DNA of 64,000 nt from PKWO01 sp036384915 (lineage in GTDB: Bacteria > Pseudomonadota > Gammaproteobacteria > Burkholderiales > Burkholderiaceae_D). How positions within the stretch are numbered: position 1 is the first letter of the stretch; the number at the start of each line of letters is the position of its first letter. The stretch spans positions 62,001 to 126,000 of the forward strand of contig DASVLJ010000025.1 in NCBI GenBank assembly GCA_036384915.1, read 5' to 3'. The notes beneath the pieces are model-generated. The model was not told where the DNA came from. It did not search any database and saw nothing but the letters and a program-made list of their open reading frames with translations. Position numbers and translations under genes: made by a program. This document shows positions 8,370 to 15,764 of this stretch, piece after piece.

Positions 8370-9345
8370 CGCGTGTCTTCAACTGGTCGAGCAGCACGGC
8401 GGCCAGCAGGATGATGCCGCGCACGAGGTATTGGTAGAACGCATCCACGTTCAGCAAATTCATCACGTTGTCGACCGTGCCCATAATCAATACGCCGACG
8501 GCGACGCCGACGATGCGCGCCTTGCCGCCTTGCAGCGATACGCCGCCCAGCACGCAAGCCGAAATCACGTCGAGCTCGAAGCCCTGTGCCGCATTGGGCT
8601 GGCCGCTGGTGATGCGCGAAGACAGGATCAGACCGGCCATGGCGGTGACCACGCCCTGCAGCAGGAAGATCAGCACGCGCAGGCGTTCCACCTTGACCCC
8701 GGCAAGGCGCGCCGCTTCCGGATTGCCGCCGATGGCCAGCGTATTGCGGCCGAATACGGTATGGTTGAGCAGCACGCCGAAGACGATGAAGCAGGCGGTG
8801 GTCACCAGCACCGGCGCCGGAATGCCGAACAGGCGCGCATCGCCGAAATCGATGAAGGCGTCGTTGTCGATACCCACAGCCTGGCCGTGCGAAACGATGA
8901 AAGCCAGGCCGCGCACGATCAGCATGGTGGCCAGCGTGGCGATCAGCGCATTGACGCGCAGGTAGGCGATCAGGATGCCGTTGCCGGCGCCGATCAAGGC
9001 GCCCGCCGCGAGAGCCGCCGCCACGGCGGCGAGGGCGCTGCCGGTGTTTTGCATGACGATAGCGCCGAATACGCCGGCAAAGGCGATGGTCGAGCCGATC
9101 GAGAGGTCGAAGTCGCGCGAAGCCAAGCACAGCATCATGGTGCACGCGACCATGCCGATCTGCGCCACCGAGAGCATCAGGCCGACGATGTTGGGTACGG
9201 AAAAGAAATTCTCCACCGCAAACGAGAGCACCGCAAATAGCGCGATGTAGAGCAGGGGCATGCTGTATTCGAACAGCCATTGTTTTTTCGAGACGGTCAT
9301 GGCGGCGGGCGCATCGCTGCGCGGGGTACTAGTGGCGGTATTCAT
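8359..9345 (-). CDS. araH: Sugar ABC transporter permease, AraH-like
   Basis: This 328-aa inner-membrane permease of the RbsC/AraH family has about eight to ten hydrophobic helices. It carries AraH hallmarks (CLASRDFDLS, LATMLIVRGL, RNTLAIGGNPEAARLAGV, GGVSLQGG). It forms the channel of the importer with the two genes upstream. A start ten codons earlier is open, but GGAG six bases before this ATG decides for MNTATST. It sits 26 bp after the ATPase gene. In E. coli the orthologous system takes up L-arabinose and its binding protein also binds D-galactose. Here galactose is the expected cargo. Confidence 0.88.
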   Translation of the reverse strand: MNTATSTPRSDAPAAMTVSKKQWLFEYSMPLLYIALFAVLSFAVENFFSVPNIVGLMLSVAQIGMVACTMMLCLASRDFDLSIGSTIAFAGVFGAIVMQNTGSALAAVAAALAAGALIGAGNGILIAYLRVNALIATLATMLIVRGLAFIVSHGQAVGIDNDAFIDFGDARLFGIPAPVLVTTACFIVFGVLLNHTVFGRNTLAIGGNPEAARLAGVKVERLRVLIFLLQGVVTAMAGLILSSRITSGQPNAAQGFELDVISACVLGGVSLQGGKARIVGVAVGVLIMGTVDNVMNLLNVDAFYQYLVRGIILLAAVLLDQLKTRGAR

Positions 9346-9371
9346 GATAACTCCGGGGATTCTTTGCAATA

Positions 9372-10877
9372 TCAATGCAGCGCGGCCGCAGCATCGGGCA
9401 GGGCCAGACGCAGGGCTGCCACTTCATTGGCGTCTTCGCGCGAGAGTTCGCCGCAGATGCGGCCTTCGCGCATGACCACGAGGCGGTCGGCGATGCCCAG
9501 CACTTCGGGCAGGTCGCTCGATACCACGATCACGCAGCAGCCGCGTTCGGCCACTTCATAGATGATGCGGTAGATGTCGTTGCGCGCACCGACGTCGATG
9601 CCGCGAGTCGGTTCGTCGAGGATCAAGACCTTCAGCGCCGGGTCCGACAGCCAGCGCGCCAGGATGGCCTTTTGCTGGTTGCCGCCCGAGAGCAGGCGGA
9701 TTTCCTGCTGGCGGTTGGGCGTCTTGATGCGCAGGCGGCGGATCATGTCCTCGGCGCGTTCGGCTTCGCGGCCATGGCGCAGGAACAGGCCGCCGACCAG
9801 GTCATGGCGGCGCGAACTGATGTTGATGTTTTCCGCGACCGACGCTTCGGCCAGGATGCCTTGTTCCTTGCGGTCTTCCGGGCATAGCACGATGCCGGCT
9901 TCGATGGCGCCCGAGGGGCCGCGGGCGGGCACGGCGGCGCCGTCGAGCGTCACGCTGCCGCCGGCGCGCGAATCGGCGCCGTAGAGCAGGCGCATCAGTT
10001 CGGTGCGGCCGGCGCCGACCAGGCCGAAGAAGCCGAGGATTTCGCCGCGCCGCACGGAAAACGACAGCGGCTCGTCCTGTTTGGCGGCGCGCAGTTCCTG
10101 CACGCGCAGGCGTTCTTCGCCGAGCGGGCGCGCGCGGTAGTCGTAGATGTCCTGCAGTTCGCGGCCGACCATCTGTTCGATCAGGGTGTCGCGCTTGACG
10201 TCGGCCATGACGGGATGCGTGGCGATGCGCCGGCCGTCGCGGAAGATGGTGCAGGCATCGCACAGGTCGTACAGTTCTTCGAGGCGGTGCGAGATATAGA
10301 TCAAGGTGCGGCCTGAGGCACGCAGATCGGCCACCAGGCGGAACAGCACTTCGCTCTCGCGGTGCGAGAGGCTCGAAGTCGGCTCGTCGAAGGCGATCAC
10401 TTTCGCGTCCTGCATCACGGCCTTGCAGATTTCCACCATCTGGCGCTGCGCGATGGGCAGGTCGATCAACTTCGCATCGGGGTCGAGGTCGGCGCCGATG
10501 GCGGCCAGACGCTCGGCCACGAGCTTCCTCGCCGCCTTGCGGTCGACCAGGCCGTAGCGGCGCGGCAGGCGGCCCAGCAGGATGTTTTCCGTGACAGTCA
10601 ATTCCGGCACGTATTGCAATTCCTGGTGGATCACGGCGACGCCGGCGGCGATCGCGTCGGCGGCCGAGCCGAAACGGCATTCCTGTCCATGCAGCATGAG
10701 CTTGCCGCCGTCGGGACGGTATTGCCCGCCCAGAATCTTCAGCAGCGTCGATTTGCCGGCGCCGTTCTCGCCCAGCAAGCCGTGCACCGCGCCGGCCTCC
10801 GCCGCAAAGCTGACGCCGTTCAAGGCCTTCACGCCGGGGAAGGTCTTGGTGACGTCGATGAATTCCAATGCTGCCAC
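9372..10877 (-). CDS. araG: Sugar ABC transporter ATP-binding protein, AraG-like (two ABC domains)
   Basis: This 501-aa protein carries two fused ABC cassettes, as in AraG/RbsA/MglA. The first has Walker A GENGAGKST and the pair IAFDEPTSSL. The second has a degenerate P-loop (GLVGAGRTEL), signature LSGGNQQKA and Walker B ILDEPTRGID. It energises sugar uptake on the cytoplasmic face. The GTG start (VAALEF) is chosen because GGGAG is seven bases upstream, inside the end of araF; the two genes are separated by two bases. A longer frame upstream overlaps araF and lacks support. Confidence 0.9.
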   Translation of the reverse strand: MAALEFIDVTKTFPGVKALNGVSFAAEAGAVHGLLGENGAGKSTLLKILGGQYRPDGGKLMLHGQECRFGSAADAIAAGVAVIHQELQYVPELTVTENILLGRLPRRYGLVDRKAARKLVAERLAAIGADLDPDAKLIDLPIAQRQMVEICKAVMQDAKVIAFDEPTSSLSHRESEVLFRLVADLRASGRTLIYISHRLEELYDLCDACTIFRDGRRIATHPVMADVKRDTLIEQMVGRELQDIYDYRARPLGEERLRVQELRAAKQDEPLSFSVRRGEILGFFGLVGAGRTELMRLLYGADSRAGGSVTLDGAAVPARGPSGAIEAGIVLCPEDRKEQGILAEASVAENINISSRRHDLVGGLFLRHGREAERAEDMIRRLRIKTPNRQQEIRLLSGGNQQKAILARWLSDPALKVLILDEPTRGIDVGARNDIYRIIYEVAERGCCVIVVSSDLPEVLGIADRLVVMREGRICGELSREDANEVAALRLALPDAAAALH

Positions 10878-10879
10878 GC

Positions 10880-11890
10880 TCACACTCCCATCTTGGCGCG
10901 CACGTCGGCCTGGTTGCTCTTGGTCATCAGCATGCCGGTGGTCAAGGTCAGCATGGGCGGCGCCTGGTTTTGCGTGATCCACTTGTACATGTCGACGGCC
11001 GTTTCATAGCCGTGGCGTTTCGGGCTGATCAGCACCGAGCCATAAAAGCCGGTGGCGGCCGGCTTGGAGAATTCGTTCTGTGCCGTCTTGCTGCCGCCGA
11101 TACCGATGCCGATCACCGCGCTGGCGCCCAGGCCGCGTCCTTCGGCGGCGCGCACCGCGCCCAATACGGCTTCGTCGTTCATGCCGAACACCAGCCAGTG
11201 CTTGAAGTTGCCGGCCTTGGTGAAGGCAATGTTGGCCGCGTTGAAGGCGCTCTCCGTATCGGTCTTGGCTTGCGGCGCATCGAGAAGGTTGGCGGCGGGG
11301 AAGCCCGCGGCCTTCAAGGCATCGAGCGCGCCCTGGGTGCGTTCATGCGCGGTGGGCAACTGGTCGTAGGCGACGCGCAGCGCGCCGACTTCGTTCTGAT
11401 GCCAGCCGCGTGCCTTCATCTCGGCCAGCAAGGCGTTGCCTACCTGCTTGCCGATTTCATAGGCCGAGATCCCCATGTGCGGAATCGTCGCAATCGGCTT
11501 GCCCGTGCCGTCCACCAATTGGTCGTCGACCGACATCACCTTCAAATCCTGCCGCTTGGCTGCGCGCTCCACGGCGCGGCCCAGCTTCACGTCGGGCGCG
11601 CAGATGACGAATCCCTGCGCCTTTTGCGCGGCGAGATTGTCGATCGCGGCGAGCATCTTTTCTCCGTTCGGAATGCCGATCTTGACCAGGGTGAAGCCGT
11701 ATTCGCGCGCGGCCTGGTCGGCGAAGCGCCATTCATCCTGGAACCAGGGTTCTTCAGCCTGCTTGACCAGGAAGCCGATCTTGACCGGCTCTGCGGCAAG
11801 AGCCCCGGCCGCGCGGCCCAGCGTGCCCGCCAGGCTGGCTGCGGCGATCATGCGCAGAGCGGTGCGCCGGTTATGGTTAATGGGCTTCAT
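10880..11890 (-). CDS. araF: Periplasmic sugar-binding protein, AraF-like
   Basis: This 336-aa substrate-binding protein has a Tat-like or Sec signal (RRTALRMIAAASLAGTLG). The mature part matches AraF in order: KIGFLVKQAEEPWFQDEW, GFVICAPD, VMSVDDQLV, GMNDEAVLGAVRA and TGFYGS. E. coli AraF binds L-arabinose and D-galactose. In a galactan locus the galactose activity is probably what is selected. Two adjacent ATGs exist; AAGGAG is five bases from the second, which is used here. The RR in the signal, unusual for Sec export of AraF, is worth noting. Confidence 0.9.
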   Translation of the reverse strand: MKPINHNRRTALRMIAAASLAGTLGRAAGALAAEPVKIGFLVKQAEEPWFQDEWRFADQAAREYGFTLVKIGIPNGEKMLAAIDNLAAQKAQGFVICAPDVKLGRAVERAAKRQDLKVMSVDDQLVDGTGKPIATIPHMGISAYEIGKQVGNALLAEMKARGWHQNEVGALRVAYDQLPTAHERTQGALDALKAAGFPAANLLDAPQAKTDTESAFNAANIAFTKAGNFKHWLVFGMNDEAVLGAVRAAEGRGLGASAVIGIGIGGSKTAQNEFSKPAATGFYGSVLISPKRHGYETAVDMYKWITQNQAPPMLTLTTGMLMTKSNQADVRAKMGV

Positions 11891-11911
11891 CATGTCTCCT
11901 TACTGAAATTC

Positions 11912-12835
11912 TTATGCTTCGCTGTCGTCAAACAGCGCATCGGGCACGCCCTTGAGCCCAGCCTCGGCCAAGGTAAACAGACTGCCCGCCAGCGGCATGC
12001 CTTCCAATTCCTCGGCGCTCATTTCCTGGCGTGAGGTCGTCACCAGCAACTGATCGAACTGCGCACCGCCGAAAGCCGGGCAGGTCACGTTCTTGACCGG
12101 CACCTGCACAACCCGCATTTGCGTGCCGTCCGGTGCATAACGCACCACGCAGGCCCCGCCCCAGCGCGCATTCCACAGGCAGCCTTCGGCATCGATGATG
12201 GAGCCGTCCGGCCAGGCATGCGGCTCACCCACTTCTGCGAACAGGCGCGGCGTGCCGACCTGCGCCGTCTCCGCGTCGTAGTCGCATTGCATGATGCGCC
12301 GGGCCATGGTGTCGGCAAAGTACATGGTCTTGCCGTCCAGGCTGAAGCAGATGCTGTTGGCGATGGCCACCGCCGGCAAGGCCAGGCGGCGCAAGCCATG
12401 CCGCATCGAGTATTGATAAAAGCTCCCGATGGGGCGCCGTTCCGGCGCTTCGTTCATGGTGCCGAACACGTAGTAGCCGCGCCGGTCGGTGCGGCCGTCG
12501 TTGACGCGGGTGCGCCATTCGGCGGCATCGACCGCCACCACCGATTGCACCTGCGGCACCCGCGCCGCCGCTTCCTGCGGCAGCGTGACCATGCCTATCC
12601 ATTTCGCCATGCCGGCCAGGATGCGGCCGGAACGGCAATGGACGAAGGAACCGACCCGGTCCGGCAGTTTGTAGCTGCTGGCCTCGTTGCTTTCGGGATT
12701 CCAGGCATGAATGGCGGCGCCTTCGATGTCGGTCCACCACCAGCTGGCAGTCGGCGCATGCCATTGCAAGCCTTCGCCCAGCGTGGCGCGCTGGGGAAAG
12801 GCGAGGTCCATCGTATCGTGTCGGGTAGTTTCCAT
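11912..12835 (-). CDS. SMP-30/gluconolactonase-family lactonase (probable galactonolactonase)
   Basis: This 307-aa protein is a six-bladed beta-propeller of the SMP-30/Gnl/LRE family. It has the N-terminal metal-binding Glu in LGEGLQW, then DIEGAAIHAW, RVNDGRTDRRGYYVFGTM with the conserved N-D-G, and SLDGKTMYFADT with the propeller Asp. It opens sugar lactones. Between the sugar importer and DgoD it fits hydrolysis of galactono-lactone to galactonate. AAGGA precedes the ATG by two to six bases, and the start lies ten bases after the TonB receptor stop, implying one transcript. An open frame extends 29 codons further upstream but overlaps the receptor gene. Confidence 0.85.
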   Translation of the reverse strand: METTRHDTMDLAFPQRATLGEGLQWHAPTASWWWTDIEGAAIHAWNPESNEASSYKLPDRVGSFVHCRSGRILAGMAKWIGMVTLPQEAAARVPQVQSVVAVDAAEWRTRVNDGRTDRRGYYVFGTMNEAPERRPIGSFYQYSMRHGLRRLALPAVAIANSICFSLDGKTMYFADTMARRIMQCDYDAETAQVGTPRLFAEVGEPHAWPDGSIIDAEGCLWNARWGGACVVRYAPDGTQMRVVQVPVKNVTCPAFGGAQFDQLLVTTSRQEMSAEELEGMPLAGSLFTLAEAGLKGVPDALFDDSEA

Positions 12836-12845
12836 AGTCCTTGCT

Positions 12846-15584
12846 TTACATGTCGAGGTGGAGGCTGAGCGCGATACGGCGGTCGTCCACATAGGTGCCG
12901 AGCGGCAGGCCGGTGTTGCCATAGTAGCTCTGGCGCACCGTGCGCAACAGGTTGTTGCCTTCCAATGCCAGTTTCAGGCGCTTGTTGATGGCGTAGCTGA
13001 AGTAGGCATCGAGCAAGCCGTAGCCGCGCATATAGACCGGCGTTTGGCCCACCAGCGGCATGGCACCGGAGGCGCTCACCGTATAGTAGTTTTGCGAACC
13101 GGACAGGTACTTGCCGCGATAGCTGTAGGCGAGGCGGGCCGAGAACGCATCGTAATCATACATGCCCACGAGGTTGTAGCTGTCGCGCGAGAGGTCTTGC
13201 AATTCCGTCTTCTGCCCGGTCAGCACGCCCGGGGCCGAGCTGTCGACATAGGTGAAGTTGGCTTGCAGGCCCAGGCCGCGCCAGGCGCCGGGCAGGCTGG
13301 TGAAGAAACCCTGGTAGCCGATTTCCAGGCCCTTGATCGTGCCTTGCGGGCCGTTGACCGGGGTTTGCACGTTGTAGATCGCGCCGCCGTAAGAGTAGGG
13401 CGTGGTGCCGGTCTGGACGAAACCGTCGACCACCTTGTAGAAAGCCGTGCCGAACACATAGCTGCCCTTGTCCATGTAGTACTCGAGCGCCGTATCGAGA
13501 TTGCGCGAGGTAATGGGCTGCAGATCGGGGTTGCCCTGGTAGCCGGTCTTGTCGTTGGCGTTCAGCGACAGGCTGGGCACCAGTTGCATGAAGTCGGGCT
13601 CGGTCACCGTCTTGGACAGCGCCAGGCGCGCCACCAGGCGGTCGTTCAAGTCCATGCGCGCATTGAAGCTGGGCAGCACTTCGTTATGGCTGCCGTCGAA
13701 GGCTTCCGGCACGTTCACGCCGGCCGCCGTGGCCTTGTTGTAATTGCGCTGGTCGCGGATATTGATGTAGCGCAGGCCGAGGTTGCCCGAAACGGACTTG
13801 GAAAACAGCTCGGTCTCGAAATCGCCGCGCGCATACAGCGCCGCCGAATCCTCATAGTAGTGGAAAGTCTGTGCCGGATCGAGCGAGGGCACGCTCAAGC
13901 CCATGTCGCTACGCGATTGCGCGGCATTGCGCAGCCAGCCCGGATTGACCACGGAAAGCCATTGCGTCGGGAAGTTGCCGCCGCCTGCCGCCGAGAGCAG
14001 GTTGTTGTAGGGCAGCGTGCCCAGTTGCGCCGCATAGCCGGGCAGCACGCCGCCGACCGTGCCGGTGGCCGCGTTGTTCCAGCTGTTGGAGAGCGTATCG
14101 ATTTCCGAACTGGTGGCGGCGCGGTAGGACAGGCGCAGGCCGGTGCGGAAATGGGTCCAGAAATCGCCGCCCAGGCTGCCGTCGCCGTCGAGACGCCAGG
14201 CGTTTTCGCGGCCCTCGTTGACTTGCTTGAAGTAGACCGCGTTGCCGGCATAGTAGGACGAAGGCACGGTCAAGTCCGAACCGCCCGGCGCGCTCACGGT
14301 GACGGAAGGGTTCTTGCCCGTCATGTCGTAGTTCACCGTGGCATGGTCGAAGTAATCGCCCAGGCCGGCCGAGTTGTACAAATTGGTGTAGCGGCTGCGC
14401 GTGGCGGAGAGGTCGCTCTTCACCACCCACGAACCGGTATGCCATTTCACGCCACCTGCCAGTTGCGCGATTTCGGTCTGGGTATCGTTGATGGCGCTGG
14501 TGGTGCTGATGTCGGCGCCGTAGAACGAACCCTTTTGCACCACACCGTTGGAGGACGTTGGTGTGCCGTTCGGCCACAGCGCGCCGAAATAAGCCGTGCC
14601 TTGCTCGGTGGCGCCGGTGTAGGGATTGACAACGTTGGTCTGGAAATTTTCCGAATTGGCCCAGTAAGGCGAGAGGTAGAGGCCGTAGTCGTTGACCTTG
14701 GTCTTGAGGTTGGTGTAATCGCCGTCGACGTAGAATTCCAGGTCTTTCGAAGGACGGTATTGCAAAGCCGTGGTCAAGCCGGTGCGCGTGCGTTCGCCGA
14801 ATTCGTATTGCGAATAGGCGCCGGTCGGAGCATACACGCCGGAACCGTCGGCCAGCTGCGAAGGCGGGCCGATTTCGAGCGAGTCGGCGCGGTAGTTGCG
14901 GTCCTGGTAGGCCAGGCTCATCAGGGCGCCGAAGTCGCCGCCGCCATTGACTTTCCAGCGGTTGCTCAGGAGCAGCGAGCCGTCGGTATCCTGCTTCTTC
15001 GAGTAATCGGCATAGGTGGTCTTGATGGTGGCCGCTTCCTTGTCGGCCGAGAAGTCGAGCGGGTGGCGCGTGCGCAAGTCGATCAAGCCGCCGATGCCGC
15101 CTTCGAGCTGATCGGCCGTGCCGGTCTTGTAGACGTCGGCCGCGCCGAGCAATTCGGAAGGCACGTCCTGGAACGACAGGCCGCGCTCCTTGCCGGCGGT
15201 GAAAATTTCGCGCCCGTTCAGCAGCGTCTCGATCTGCGACAAGCCGCGCACCTGCACTTGCGCGCCTTCGCCCTGGTCGCGCGAAATCTGCACGCCGGTC
15301 ACACGCTGCAAGGCTTCGGCCACATTGGCGTCGGGCAGCTTGCCGATATCGTCGGCCACGATGGAATCGACGATCTGCGAGGCATTGTGCTTGATGTCTT
15401 GTGCTTGCTGCAGGCTGGCGCGTATACCGGTCACCACGACTTGCTGCGCGTCGCCGGCGGCTTGAGCATTGTCAGGCGCGGTCTGCGCCAGTGCCGGCAG
15501 GCTGAACAGCGAGCCGACGGCGAGGCTGATCAGGCTGGGACGCAATGCAGCGGCTCCGCTACGGCGGGAAAAATGATTCTTCAA
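12846..15584 (-). CDS. TonB-dependent receptor for galacto-oligosaccharides
   Basis: This 912-aa outer-membrane receptor has a signal peptide ending PALAQ, a TonB-box-like VVVTGIRASL near residue 50, and a plug domain with IVADDIGKLPDANVAEALQR and RGLSQIETLLNGRE. A 22-strand barrel follows with the family ending RIALSLHLDM. The IVADDIGKLPD wording is typical of carbohydrate-type TonB receptors of Xanthomonas, Caulobacter and Oxalobacteraceae. The start is a TTG with GAGGAG six bases upstream; there is no ATG near. It is the first gene of a transcript continuing through lactonase, AraFGH, GH53, SDR and LysR, with a 180-bp promoter region in front. Confidence 0.9.
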   Translation of the reverse strand: MKNHFSRRSGAAALRPSLISLAVGSLFSLPALAQTAPDNAQAAGDAQQVVVTGIRASLQQAQDIKHNASQIVDSIVADDIGKLPDANVAEALQRVTGVQISRDQGEGAQVQVRGLSQIETLLNGREIFTAGKERGLSFQDVPSELLGAADVYKTGTADQLEGGIGGLIDLRTRHPLDFSADKEAATIKTTYADYSKKQDTDGSLLLSNRWKVNGGGDFGALMSLAYQDRNYRADSLEIGPPSQLADGSGVYAPTGAYSQYEFGERTRTGLTTALQYRPSKDLEFYVDGDYTNLKTKVNDYGLYLSPYWANSENFQTNVVNPYTGATEQGTAYFGALWPNGTPTSSNGVVQKGSFYGADISTTSAINDTQTEIAQLAGGVKWHTGSWVVKSDLSATRSRYTNLYNSAGLGDYFDHATVNYDMTGKNPSVTVSAPGGSDLTVPSSYYAGNAVYFKQVNEGRENAWRLDGDGSLGGDFWTHFRTGLRLSYRAATSSEIDTLSNSWNNAATGTVGGVLPGYAAQLGTLPYNNLLSAAGGGNFPTQWLSVVNPGWLRNAAQSRSDMGLSVPSLDPAQTFHYYEDSAALYARGDFETELFSKSVSGNLGLRYINIRDQRNYNKATAAGVNVPEAFDGSHNEVLPSFNARMDLNDRLVARLALSKTVTEPDFMQLVPSLSLNANDKTGYQGNPDLQPITSRNLDTALEYYMDKGSYVFGTAFYKVVDGFVQTGTTPYSYGGAIYNVQTPVNGPQGTIKGLEIGYQGFFTSLPGAWRGLGLQANFTYVDSSAPGVLTGQKTELQDLSRDSYNLVGMYDYDAFSARLAYSYRGKYLSGSQNYYTVSASGAMPLVGQTPVYMRGYGLLDAYFSYAINKRLKLALEGNNLLRTVRQSYYGNTGLPLGTYVDDRRIALSLHLDM

Positions 15585-15746
15585 CTTCGTCTCCTCTGTA
15601 AAAATTTTTATCGCTTTGGGCAATTACGCTGTTATCAATCCGGGACAGGTTTCGTGATGGACCTCAGAAAATCGTCGCGCAGTCAAGCCATGATAGAAAG
15701 GTGATCCATATCGGACCAATGCATTATTTCACCTGAGCTATCTGAA

Positions 15747-15757
15747 TTTGGCATATC
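15747..15757 (+). promoter_or_regulatory. Shared TTTGGNATATC motif upstream of the TonB receptor
   Basis: TTTGGCATATC lies in the 180-bp gap between the GH35 gene and the TonB receptor, about 165 bp before the receptor start. The same motif (TTTGGAATATC) is 90 bp upstream of dgoD, in the same orientation, at the head of the other galactan transcript. It is a candidate binding half-site for the operon's LysR regulator. Confidence 0.4.
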
Positions 15758-15764
15758 AAGTCCG

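Noticed and set aside
6378..8414. A 678-codon plus-strand frame antisense to the SDR and GH53 genes
   Set aside because: Same antisense composition; it runs across two well-supported minus-strand genes with intact catalytic residues.
12711..15704. A 997-codon open frame on the plus strand, antisense to the TonB receptor
   Set aside because: It is rich in Arg, Ala, His and Val typical of the antisense of a GC-rich gene, has no ribosome-binding site or domain, and the minus-strand receptor is unmistakable.
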